A DNA stretch of 64,000 nucleotides, taken from NCBI GenBank assembly GCA_017453305.1, contig JAFTKJ010000006.1:20966-84965 (forward strand), read 5' to 3'. Position 1 is the first letter of the stretch; the number at the start of each line of letters is the position of its first letter. Both the position numbers and the translations under genes were made by a program. The notes below the pieces were generated by a model that was not told the origin of the DNA, did not search any database, and saw nothing but the letters and a program-made list of their open reading frames with translations. Below, in pieces: positions 49,453 through 57,850 of this stretch. Origin of the DNA: Clostridia bacterium. Its GTDB lineage: Bacteria > Bacillota > Clostridia > Oscillospirales > CAG-272.

Positions 49453-50995
49453 TTTTCGACGCTCCTTTCTCGTAGAATTTTTCCAGGATTGCTTCGCGGT
49501 TCGAAATGACACCGGGAGGGAGGAGCTCAATGTATTCCGCCGCGCTCAACTGTCCGAGTTGCAGCAGCTTGTCCAGCGTTGCAATGGTGGTAGACGGTGT
49601 GTAACGGCTTGTGGAGCCGGCATCAACAGATGCGTAAAGCAGCGCCTTTTTCAGCAGCTGATAGTCAACCTTCTCGGCGTGCAGACTGCCATCTGCGTCT
49701 AAAAAGCTCAACTTGCGATCGTTTTGACAGTAGGTGCACAGCATATCCGCCCAAATTGCCGCAAGCTCGGAGATACAGCGATAAAACTGCACGCGCACGT
49801 GGGCAAGATTCATTGCAGATGCGCTCTGCAGAGCGAGAATGGCACTGGTGTTGTTTGCCTGCTCGTCACCCAGTGCAGAGTCTGTTGCGCCCATCATAGC
49901 CTTGGTGTTTTCAATGACGTGGGTGATCAGATCAAGGTATCCGTCCTGAATCTCACCAACCCCAACGACCGACACGGCATCCGAAATATTGCCGCCTCCC
50001 ATCGCGCCAATCGCCTCTCCGATCTCGTTGGACCACTCCGGAATTCTGGATTTGTCATAGATGACCTTGGAAAAGGCGGTGTTGCTCATATGCTTGAGTG
50101 CCATAGCGTACGCCGAATTGATGCATTTCTGATTGGCTACCATATCGCTGATGGGTGAGGAGCCGTGGAAGCAGTTTTTGCTGTTGTGCCAATGGAAGTA
50201 GGCTACGGGGTAGAGCTTGAGCCCCGTGTGAACGCGCTTGATCAATGCGTTTTTGACGGATTTTTCAAAAACCACCTCACCGTTCTCACGGAAGAAGCGG
50301 ATCAGGAAGGTTGCCTTTTCCGCCCCGGGCAGCTCGCACCCTCCAAGGTCGGAGGAATAGCATCCACCAAGGCTTTGGTCACTGACGATGCGTGCGATCG
50401 TCTTTTCATCAGCACCTGCTTCCATTGCTTCGCGGCGCAGACTGTCCACGTTTCCGCGTCCTGCAAGGATCACGTATTCCTGCGATTGAAGGTCGGAAGA
50501 ATTGACGTCTGCGACAAAGAGATTGGTCGAATCGATCAGATCGGTGTGAACGTCACCGCTGTAGCATTGACCGTCGCGGTAATCGGGATCCCACCAGCAG
50601 TAGAACACACCGTCGCCGCTGATTGCCGCGTCCAGAAGTGCTTGGTAGGAGAGCGCCTCCATGTGGCTGTGCTTCCAGCGCCACGCGGCATTTTTATTTA
50701 AGGTTTCGATCGAGTGAAGCAGAGCAGTCTTTTCCCGCTCGGAGGAGATAAACGGCAGGCTCTCATCGGAATAACGGATCGAAACGTCACCTCCCATCAC
50801 GGAGGCTACCTGATAGTCCGTAATTCTGCGGACAAAGTTAAAGATTGGTCGGGGAAGGTCGGTGCTTGTGCCGTACCAGTGGTCACCGCGGTAAAAGCGT
50901 TCGTTGCGTCGCACCGTTTCGTAAAGACCGATGCGTTGCTTGTAGGCTTTTCCCGCCTCGTACGCCTTCCACGCCGTTTCGTAGATTTGAGAAAT
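49445..50995 (-). CDS. Phage portal protein
   Basis: About 516 aa. Forms the dodecameric gate for DNA entry. Portal features: RRNERFYRGDHWYG, a long helical stem region with YAMALKHMSNTAFSKVIYD, and DSALGDEQANNTSAILALQSASAMNLAHVRVQFYR. The only standard start in frame is GTG at 50914, but codons upstream (ISQIYETAWKAYEAGKAYKQ, then RIGLYETV) read as the normal portal N-terminus, and an AAAGGGGG ribosome site sits seven bases before an ATT at 50995. Either initiation uses ATT or a base has changed. I give the extended form. Confidence 0.8.
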   Translation of the reverse strand: MSQIYETAWKAYEAGKAYKQRIGLYETVRRNERFYRGDHWYGTSTDLPRPIFNFVRRITDYQVASVMGGDVSIRYSDESLPFISSEREKTALLHSIETLNKNAAWRWKHSHMEALSYQALLDAAISGDGVFYCWWDPDYRDGQCYSGDVHTDLIDSTNLFVADVNSSDLQSQEYVILAGRGNVDSLRREAMEAGADEKTIARIVSDQSLGGCYSSDLGGCELPGAEKATFLIRFFRENGEVVFEKSVKNALIKRVHTGLKLYPVAYFHWHNSKNCFHGSSPISDMVANQKCINSAYAMALKHMSNTAFSKVIYDKSRIPEWSNEIGEAIGAMGGGNISDAVSVVGVGEIQDGYLDLITHVIENTKAMMGATDSALGDEQANNTSAILALQSASAMNLAHVRVQFYRCISELAAIWADMLCTYCQNDRKLSFLDADGSLHAEKVDYQLLKKALLYASVDAGSTSRYTPSTTIATLDKLLQLGQLSAAEYIELLPPGVISNREAILEKFYEKGASKNE

Positions 50996-51025
50996 AAGGA
51001 TTCCCCCTTTCTGTAATAGTTTGCC

Positions 51026-52741
51026 TTACGGCTTGGTGTAAAGATCGCACCGATACACGTGCGAAAGAGCTGTCGTGGTCAGCGAAACCGTGACCCGTAC
51101 AAAACGGAAACGTCCACCCGAGGCACGAAAATCGTAGTAGTCGGGAAGATCCCCCTGCGCTTGTGCCTTCAGAGAATAAATGCGGTTGCCGCGCTCGTTC
51201 TCAAGGGAGAAGTACCCACCTCCTCCGTTGATGTCGGCACACAGAATTGCACGCAGGGAACGGCGAATCTGCTCGGGCGCATCAAAATCGAGGTATCCGG
51301 TTTTATAGATACTGATGATCTCTGCGCCGTCGTCGGTATGTACCGTGTGGTCAAACACGTAAAGCGTGTTCCCACAGGCAAAACCGACTTGCTCCTCACT
51401 TTGGAAGAAAAAGGATGCTTTAATGTGGGAGAAGCGATACCACGTTTCCAGCGCACAGTTCCAGACCCATACCTCGCCCGAGGTGTTTTCGGGGTCGCGA
51501 AGCCAGATTTCATCGCGTTCCGTATAGCGAAGCAGATGCATGCGTGCAAACGCCGCTACGGGAATGCGTCCATCAATTGCGTCGGAGAGACATTTGAGCG
51601 AGATCTGTTCCGGATGCGTACTCGAAGCGCTCAAAGCATATAAGCCGCCGTTGCAAAGTGCCAGTACCTCGTGGTTGCGTGCCACCGTTCCAAAAAAGGA
51701 TCTGCTGCCAAACCCTTCAAGGGCAGGTGTAACGTCGGGAACTCCATCCGAAAAAGTGATGCAGTAGACGCGTTCTGCCGTAAATGCCCAAAGAGCGTGA
51801 TACATGGGGCAAAGGGAAGTCACGGGGCTGGATGCGTCTCCAAGAAACAGGACGTCGTCGGAGCGGAAATAAAGAGGTTCGCTGTTTGGGTAGAAGACCT
51901 TTGCGGCAAGGCGCGAGATCTCGTCTACATGCTGCGAATAGTAAAGACGGGAATCGTTTCCAAAGAGGAACATCCGCTCTTTTCCCTCATCGCGATGAAC
52001 GTAAGCGCGCTGTGCGGCAAGCATTTGCGCACGGGTCTCTTCGTTGAGTGAAACGGTAAAGGCGATCTCCACCGTAGAGGGGGCGGTGGAAGAGGTCAGA
52101 TATACCGTGTTGTCACCCGTGGTAAAGGTGAAAGCGGTGCTGACCCTTCCGTCGGCACGAAGCTGATCGATCTTATCCGCGTAAAAGGGAAGCACAAACG
52201 CTTTGGAAGAGGTCGCGTTGTGATAGTGCACGCGCAGGCGAGGGGAGAGCAGATTGATCTCCTCATAAACGTCACCGTAGGCGGTTGGATGCCAATTCAA
52301 GCCGTAAAGAGGTGCGTATGCCTCCAGGGGCATAAATTGGTTGTAGGAAGGGCGATAAACCAGGATGGTATTTCCATCCAAAAGATAGAGCTGACCTCGG
52401 TAGCAGCAAAACTCCACAAGTCCGTCTCCGTCGACAATCGTACCGACCTCTTGCTGTGCATTGGTGGCTTCATCCCATCGGTACACGATCGTTCCAACCG
52501 CCGCAAAGCGGTAGGGAGTGCCGTCAAGCGTCCCCTCCCATACGCCGCGGACCACCGCCCCCTCCGCAAAGGAAGCATGAAGGCGAAAGCCGGAGCGTGT
52601 GTGAATGCTGCCATCCTGCGAGATGCAAAAGTTACACAGATCCTCCACACCCATTCCCGAATGGGCGTCACGGTTGCCGATGCCGCCAAATTTGCAGGAG
52701 AAGGCTTGGGTTGATGCGCGTTTTGGTTTGATTCTTGCCAT
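51026..52741 (-). CDS. Phage structural protein, beta-propeller-like, between terminase and portal
   Basis: 571 aa. Many short beta blades with repeated Trp/Tyr (YRGQLYLLDGNTILVYRP, LWAFTAERVYCITFSDG, NHEVLALCNGGLYALS, WVWNCALETWYRFSH). Ends in a compact beta domain (FRFVRVTVSLTT). The sequence resembles tail-accessory/needle-type virion proteins of podoviruses rather than enzymes. Start Met33 of the open frame, preceded by AAAGGAG at a somewhat long distance. Adjacent order terL - this gene - portal is unusual. Confidence 0.5.
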   Translation of the reverse strand: MARIKPKRASTQAFSCKFGGIGNRDAHSGMGVEDLCNFCISQDGSIHTRSGFRLHASFAEGAVVRGVWEGTLDGTPYRFAAVGTIVYRWDEATNAQQEVGTIVDGDGLVEFCCYRGQLYLLDGNTILVYRPSYNQFMPLEAYAPLYGLNWHPTAYGDVYEEINLLSPRLRVHYHNATSSKAFVLPFYADKIDQLRADGRVSTAFTFTTGDNTVYLTSSTAPSTVEIAFTVSLNEETRAQMLAAQRAYVHRDEGKERMFLFGNDSRLYYSQHVDEISRLAAKVFYPNSEPLYFRSDDVLFLGDASSPVTSLCPMYHALWAFTAERVYCITFSDGVPDVTPALEGFGSRSFFGTVARNHEVLALCNGGLYALSASSTHPEQISLKCLSDAIDGRIPVAAFARMHLLRYTERDEIWLRDPENTSGEVWVWNCALETWYRFSHIKASFFFQSEEQVGFACGNTLYVFDHTVHTDDGAEIISIYKTGYLDFDAPEQIRRSLRAILCADINGGGGYFSLENERGNRIYSLKAQAQGDLPDYYDFRASGGRFRFVRVTVSLTTTALSHVYRCDLYTKP

Positions 52742-52805
52742 GAATCTGAAAAAACTCCTTTCAAATTGTTCTGTCACAGAGCGAGTGGATATATACCTTG
52801 GCGGA

Positions 52806-54131
52806 TCAGAAGAGAAGATCCTTGCGTGTACTTGCAAAGCGGAAATTGCGGTCGGGAAGATCTTCGTTTGCGGTGTAATGCGTGCGACTCATTACGGCGT
52901 AGCGCAAAGCCTCCGGTGCATGGGTGATGCTGTGCGGCTCATCCGAGGCATCCTCGGGGCGCACCGTATCACACAAAAGCGCAGGCAAAGAGCGGATCAG
53001 CTCGGTACATTCCGACGATATCCAAAGCTTTGCACCCGTCTTTGTCGGGCTGAGGTATTCGCGCAGAACACGCCATCCGGGTACGCGGCGATTGTCGGCG
53101 GCACACATCGGTGGCATTCCGTAAACCGATTGCATCAGCTCAAATCCGCTTTTTCCGCTGTCCTGACGCCGATTCCATAAGTCGGGGGAGGCGACTGCAT
53201 ATGCCACGTGCTTGTCGGCACAAAGCTTTGACACCGCTTCTGCGGCTTGACGCAAGGTCAGATTTGGTTGACAGAGCTCCCGAAGCACGTACAAGTTCCC
53301 GGCCTCGTCACATCCCATTAAAAGGGCGGCAAGCATGTCGAAGCCATAATCCAGGGCTACAAAAAACTGCAGCTCCCCCGGGATCCGTGCAGGCGGGCAA
53401 ACGTGTGCTTCATAAGAAAATTCGGGAAAGAACTGTCCCTCAAATACGTCCCAGCGACCGTAGAGCCAGGCGTCCTTGAGCTTTGGCGGAAGGGTTTCCA
53501 ATTGACGAACGTAGCCGGGGTCTGCCTGCATCAGAATGGGGTTGTCGTATACCTGTGCAGGAATGAACAGATAATCAAGCGGATCCTCATCCGAACGGTA
53601 CGCGCGGTCCACAAACAAGCGCTTGACCCAAGCGTGTCCGATCCCACCGGGATTGCAGGTCAGATACATTCGGCGAGGTGCTTGAGAGGTTCCACGCAGG
53701 CAAGCCTTGAAGATCGAGAACTGATATTCACTCAGCTGTGTTGCCTCGTCAATGGCGATCACGTCGTACTCCTGACCCTGATAGCGTAGCGTATCACGTG
53801 TCGATGCGCAATACCCAAGGGCAATATAGCTCCCGTTTGGAAAGCGCAGGAGCTTGTCCTTTTCGCTGTATTCCAGCACCCCCGCATATTCCTCCAACAG
53901 CGGTTGCACGTGATTGTTTTTTAGCTCCGCATAGGTCCTTCGTACCAGCAAGCAACGGATTTGTGGGTAGTGCAAGCAAAGCCCTACCAGCTTGCGTCGC
54001 AAAGCCCAGGATTTTCCGCCGCCGCGTGCCCCTCCGTAAGCTGTGTAACGGGCACGGGAAGCAAAAAATCGCTTTTGCCGTTCGTTGGGGGTGCCGTGAA
54101 CGTGCAGGATCTTGTCCTCACGCTCACTCAT
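52806..54131 (-). CDS. terL: Phage terminase large subunit
   Basis: 441 aa. ATP-driven DNA packaging motor and nuclease. Walker A GGARGGGKS (33-41), Walker B VIAIDEA (about 124-130), coupling motif LTCNPGG, and the RNase-H-like nuclease Asp in VALDYGFDM. Overlaps terS by four bases. Complete and without disruption. Confidence 0.92.
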   Translation of the reverse strand: MSEREDKILHVHGTPNERQKRFFASRARYTAYGGARGGGKSWALRRKLVGLCLHYPQIRCLLVRRTYAELKNNHVQPLLEEYAGVLEYSEKDKLLRFPNGSYIALGYCASTRDTLRYQGQEYDVIAIDEATQLSEYQFSIFKACLRGTSQAPRRMYLTCNPGGIGHAWVKRLFVDRAYRSDEDPLDYLFIPAQVYDNPILMQADPGYVRQLETLPPKLKDAWLYGRWDVFEGQFFPEFSYEAHVCPPARIPGELQFFVALDYGFDMLAALLMGCDEAGNLYVLRELCQPNLTLRQAAEAVSKLCADKHVAYAVASPDLWNRRQDSGKSGFELMQSVYGMPPMCAADNRRVPGWRVLREYLSPTKTGAKLWISSECTELIRSLPALLCDTVRPEDASDEPHSITHAPEALRYAVMSRTHYTANEDLPDRNFRFASTRKDLLF

Positions 54132-54523
54132 GCGCCGTCCTCCTCAATGTCATGATCAAAGATCAATCGTACCTCGCCACAGCTTGCCGCCACACCTCCT
54201 GCACTCTGCCCGTCGTATCCGAGCCGCTTTTTTAAATAGTAAGAAAGCAAGGACGGGGAGGGGAGAAGTGTGATCAAGGCATCCTCAAGTGATGCGCAGA
54301 TCCATCCGTACAGCTCCGGTTCATTTTTGCAAAGCTCCTCCAGCTGAGCGATCCCACAGCCCAAAAACCGGCAAAAGCCGGCAAGGTTGGGGAGTCGAAC
54401 GCTTTGCTTTTTGGACTCCTCTGCAGGGGAGGGATCACAGCTTTTGAGGTATTTCAGAAATACTCTCTTGAAGCGATCCTTCTTCGCCTTTGTGTCAAGG
54501 GACTGTGGCATTCGTTCTGTCAT
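54128..54523 (-). CDS. Phage terminase small subunit-like protein
   Basis: 131 aa, ATG preceded by GGAGGTGAT at about 12 bases. Helical N-terminal region (FKRVFLKYLKS, then FCRFLGCGIAQLEELC, an HTH-like element) with an acidic tail ending DHDIEEDGA. Position before terL with a four-base overlap defines it as the DNA-recognition subunit. The longer frame from 54625 would run through the tandem repeat and is not used. Confidence 0.7.
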   Translation of the reverse strand: MTERMPQSLDTKAKKDRFKRVFLKYLKSCDPSPAEESKKQSVRLPNLAGFCRFLGCGIAQLEELCKNEPELYGWICASLEDALITLLPSPSLLSYYLKKRLGYDGQSAGGVAASCGEVRLIFDHDIEEDGA

Positions 54524-54585
54524 ACAAAATACATCACCTCCGTTTGGGTTATTTGCCCTGTGACGCTTGTATTTTAGCATGCAAA

Positions 54586-54625
54586 TTTGTGCCAAACCGT
54601 GCCACTTTGTGCCAAACCGTGCCAC
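54586..54625. repeat. 20-bp perfect tandem repeat upstream of terS
   Basis: Two adjoining copies of TTTGTGCCAAACCGTGCCAC. Read on the transcribed strand they give GGCAC four times at 10-base phasing, like an iteron or operator array facing the start of the packaging operon. Confidence 0.8.
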
Positions 54626-54667
54626 ATTTTTAAAGAAAAAACAAAAAAATCAGCGAAAAAATAAAAA

Positions 54668-54700
54668 AACGCCCCGAGCGCTGTTTGCGCTCGGGGCGTT
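54668..54700 (-). terminator. Terminator of the oadBG unit
   Basis: Perfect 14-bp stem AACGCCCCGAGCGC / GCGCTCGGGGCGTT with a 5-base loop; followed on the minus strand by a long T-run. It also separates this unit from the phage promoter region. Confidence 0.9.
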
Positions 54701-54722
54701 TGATGATTCTTGAAATTGATTT

Positions 54723-54869
54723 TTAAGCCTCGTCGTCCTTCTTTTTCTTAGAGGAAAGCTTATTGAGAAGCATGGTGACCAGAATGATCACGCCCATAAC
54801 GACCATAATACCAAGCATGCCTTTTCCAAGGTATTCAAGGCTGGTGATAAAATTCATAGGTTCAAACAT
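54723..54869 (-). CDS. Sodium-pump decarboxylase gamma-subunit-like small membrane protein (OadG-like)
   Basis: 48 aa. One transmembrane helix (LGIMVVMGVIILVTMLL) followed by a Lys-rich and Asp/Glu tail, starting MFEPMNFITSLEYLGKG. Start after AGGAGGAAA. The size, topology and position directly after oadB match the gamma (OadG, PF04277) subunit that assembles the decarboxylase complex. Confidence 0.75.
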   Translation of the reverse strand: MFEPMNFITSLEYLGKGMLGIMVVMGVIILVTMLLNKLSSKKKKDDEA

Positions 54870-54884
54870 GTGTTTTTCCTCCTA

Positions 54885-56024
54885 TTACATAAAGAAGTTC
54901 AGGATCAAGCCGCCTGCAATGACGGATGCGATCTGACCGGAAACGTTGACACCGATGGAGTGCATCAACAGGAAGTTCTGGGGATCCTCCTGCAGACCCA
55001 TCTTGTGGACGATACGACCGGACATGGGGAATGCGGAGATACCTGCCGCGCCGATCATAGGATTGATCTTCTTCTTGGAGAAGAGGTTGATCAGCTTTGC
55101 AAAGAGAACGCCGCCTGCGGTATCAAAGATGAATGCGAACAGACCAAGACCCAGGATGAGCAGGGTATCCAAGTTGAGGAACTTATCCGCGGTCATTTGC
55201 GATGCGATGGAGATGCCAAGGAAGATGGTGATGAGATTTGCAAGAACCTTTTGTGCGGTTTCGGAGAGGGAATCCAGCACGCCGCACTCACGGATGAGGT
55301 TACCAAACATGAGGAAACCGACCAAAGATACCGCAGAGGGAGCAACCAAGCCCGCAATGACGGTGATCACAATGGGGAACAGGATGCGCGTCAGCTTGGA
55401 AACCTCCTTTGCCTCATAAGGCATACGGATCTGACGCTCTTTTTTGGTGGTAAGAAGCTTGATGATGGGGGGCTGAATGATGGGCACGAGTGCCATATAG
55501 GAATAAGCCGCCACCATAATTGCACCAATGATATGCTTCATCGATTCATCGTTTCCGATCAGCTTTTGTGAAACAGCAATTGCAGTAGGACCGTCAGCCG
55601 CACCGATGACAGCGATAGATGCTGCTGCATCTTCGGGGAAGAAGATAGATGCGAGACAAAGGGTAATAAAAATACCAAACTGTGCCGCCGCACCGAAGAT
55701 CATCAGCTTGGGATTGGAGAGCAGAGGACCAAAGTCGATCATTGCACCAATACCGATGAACAGGAGCAAGGGGAAGAGCTCGTTTGCGATACCTGCATTG
55801 TAGAGCGTGGTGAGTGCGCCGTGCTCGGTGATGGCATCTGCGAACGGAATATTAACGAGAATTGCGCCAAATCCCATGGGCAACAAGAGCGTGGGCTCCA
55901 TCTCTTTTTTGATGGCAAGAAAGATCAAAAGACCGCCGATGAGCCACATAACGGGCATTTTCCAAGCGCCGGGCTCTTGGAAGAAGTACAAGATGTTTTC
56001 ATACAGAAATTCGATAAATTCCAT
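54885..56024 (-). CDS. oadB: Sodium ion-translocating decarboxylase beta subunit (OadB/GcdB/MmdB family)
   Basis: 379 aa with about nine transmembrane helices and two re-entrant regions. Hallmarks: PLLLFIGIGAMIDFGP, the catalytic Asp in GAADGPTAI (the Na-binding DGPT block), GNLIRECGVLD, GAAGISAFPMSGRIVHK and HSIGVNVSGQIASVIAGG. It couples decarboxylation of a carboxybiotin or acyl-CoA intermediate to Na+ export. The alpha and biotin-carrier subunits are not in the window, so the substrate (oxaloacetate, methylmalonyl-CoA or glutaconyl-CoA) is open. Confidence 0.9.
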   Translation of the reverse strand: MEFIEFLYENILYFFQEPGAWKMPVMWLIGGLLIFLAIKKEMEPTLLLPMGFGAILVNIPFADAITEHGALTTLYNAGIANELFPLLLFIGIGAMIDFGPLLSNPKLMIFGAAAQFGIFITLCLASIFFPEDAAASIAVIGAADGPTAIAVSQKLIGNDESMKHIIGAIMVAAYSYMALVPIIQPPIIKLLTTKKERQIRMPYEAKEVSKLTRILFPIVITVIAGLVAPSAVSLVGFLMFGNLIRECGVLDSLSETAQKVLANLITIFLGISIASQMTADKFLNLDTLLILGLGLFAFIFDTAGGVLFAKLINLFSKKKINPMIGAAGISAFPMSGRIVHKMGLQEDPQNFLLMHSIGVNVSGQIASVIAGGLILNFFM

Positions 56025-56219
56025 ACTTAGTCCCTTTCTTTATTTGATTTGATATGATAACCCCATCATTATACCGCAAAACGTCCTTGAATTCTATAAA
56101 CAAATTGTTAAAAAAAGTCGCAAAAAGTGAATAGTTTGTAAAGTTATCAAATGTTGCCTGTAAAAAGGGATTGTTCATAATAAAATAGGGATGAAAATTG
56201 TAAATAAAATAAAAAGCCC

Positions 56220-56248
56220 TTGCAAAAGCCACCGACATCTGCTATAAT
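56220..56248 (+). promoter_or_regulatory. Promoter of the DUF1538/PII-like operon
   Basis: TTGCAA at 56220, 17-base spacer, TATAAT at 56243. Confidence 0.6.
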
Positions 56249-56299
56249 ATAAATAGGTATATTTTTTACCCGAGTTACCAAGAAAGGAAACGGAATCTT

Positions 56300-57850
56300 T
56301 TGGGAAATCTTATCAAATCCAAGCTGTTGGAATCCTTCCAATCCATCATTCCCATTGCCTTGATCGTGGCGGTTTTAGCCATCACCATCACGCCAATGGA
56401 GCCGGGAATCTTTTTGCTGTTTATTTTCGGCGTCGTGTGTCTGATCTTTGGTCTTTCGCTCTTTACCATGGGGGCGGAGATGTCCATGCAGACCATCGGT
56501 TCAAAAATCGGTGCTTACCTTGCAAAATCGGGTAAGATATGGCTCATTGCGCTGGTCAGCTTTCTCATTGGTATTTTCGTTACCATTTCCGAACCCGATT
56601 TGCAGATCCTTGCAAAGCAGGTGGCAGATCTTTCGGGAAATGCCGATATGATGCTGATCCTGACGCTTACCATCTCCGTCGGCGTCGGTATCTTTTTGGT
56701 CATCGGCATGCTGCGCATCCTTTTTAAGATCAATCTTTCCATTTTGCTCATCGGCTTTTACATCCTCACCTTTCTTCTTTGTATCTTCTTCGTTTCTCCC
56801 GATTTCTGGGCGCTTGCCTTCGACTCGGGAGGAGTGACCACAGGACCCATGACCGTTCCCTTTATCATGGCAATCGGCGCAGGCGTTTCCGGCATGCGTT
56901 CGGGTGAGGAAGGGCATGACGACGCCTTCGGTCTTGTATCTCTTTGCAGCGTAGGCCCCATTCTCTCGGTTATGATCCTTGGCATCTGCTTCTCCATTGA
57001 GGGCGGCAGCTACGTGGGCGCCCCCATCGAGCAGATCACCGATACGCAGGACCTGATGGGACGCTACTTGCACAGCCTTGGCGAGCACGCACAAGAGATC
57101 GCCGTGGCGCTGCTTCCCATCATCGTGTTTGCGCTTTTGTTCCAGCTTTTGACGCGTGCCTTCACCGCGCGCAAGCTGTTGCGTGTGGGCATTGGCGTCG
57201 TGTATACTTTTGTTGGTCTTGTGATCTTCCTTACGGGTGCCAACGAGGGATTTTTGCCCGTAGGTCAAGAGCTTGGCCGTGCGCTTGCATCTCTTGACGG
57301 CATATGGAAGTGGATCCTCATCCCCGTGGGCATGCTCCTCGGTTACTTTATCGTCAATGCCGAGCCCGCCGTTTACGTTTTGAACAAGCAGGTCGAGCAG
57401 ATCACCGCAGGTGCGATCTCGGCAGGGACCATGCGTCTCTCCCTTTCCATCGGTGTGTCGGCGGCATTGGGACTTTCCATGCTCCGCATCCTGACGGGCA
57501 TCAACATTTTGTGGATCCTGATCCCCGGCTACGTGATCGCCTTGGGATTGACCTTCTTCGTTCCCAAATTCTTCGTGGGTATCGCATTCGACTCGGGTGG
57601 AGTTGCCAGCGGTGCCATGATGAGTGCATTTGTTCTGCCGCTTGCCACGGGCGCGTGCCTCTGTTTGGGCGCAAACGTTATGACGCAGGCGTTCGGCTGT
57701 GTGGCATTCGTTGCGCTGACGCCGATCATCTCCATTCAGATCTGCGGATTGATGTATAACCTCAAATCCAAGCAGGCAGTCAGCCGCTTTATCTCCGAGC
57801 AGGAGTACTTTATCGACTATACCGAGCAAAACGCGGAGGTGGAAGTATAA
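56300..57850 (+). CDS. DUF1538 family membrane protein, probable transporter
   Basis: 516 aa with about 12 transmembrane helices in two homologous halves. Each half has FGLSLFTMGAEMSM / GYFIVNAEPAVYVL type openings, TISEPDLQILAKQV or EPAVYVLNKQVEQIT, and AFDSGGVTTGPMTVPF / AFDSGGVASGAMMSAF, the inverted-repeat architecture of PF07556. TTG start after AAAGGAAA. Overlaps a PII-like gene by one base. Cargo unknown, but coupling to a PII-type sensor implies control by nitrogen or energy state. Confidence 0.75.
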   Translation: MGNLIKSKLLESFQSIIPIALIVAVLAITITPMEPGIFLLFIFGVVCLIFGLSLFTMGAEMSMQTIGSKIGAYLAKSGKIWLIALVSFLIGIFVTISEPDLQILAKQVADLSGNADMMLILTLTISVGVGIFLVIGMLRILFKINLSILLIGFYILTFLLCIFFVSPDFWALAFDSGGVTTGPMTVPFIMAIGAGVSGMRSGEEGHDDAFGLVSLCSVGPILSVMILGICFSIEGGSYVGAPIEQITDTQDLMGRYLHSLGEHAQEIAVALLPIIVFALLFQLLTRAFTARKLLRVGIGVVYTFVGLVIFLTGANEGFLPVGQELGRALASLDGIWKWILIPVGMLLGYFIVNAEPAVYVLNKQVEQITAGAISAGTMRLSLSIGVSAALGLSMLRILTGINILWILIPGYVIALGLTFFVPKFFVGIAFDSGGVASGAMMSAFVLPLATGACLCLGANVMTQAFGCVAFVALTPIISIQICGLMYNLKSKQAVSRFISEQEYFIDYTEQNAEVEV

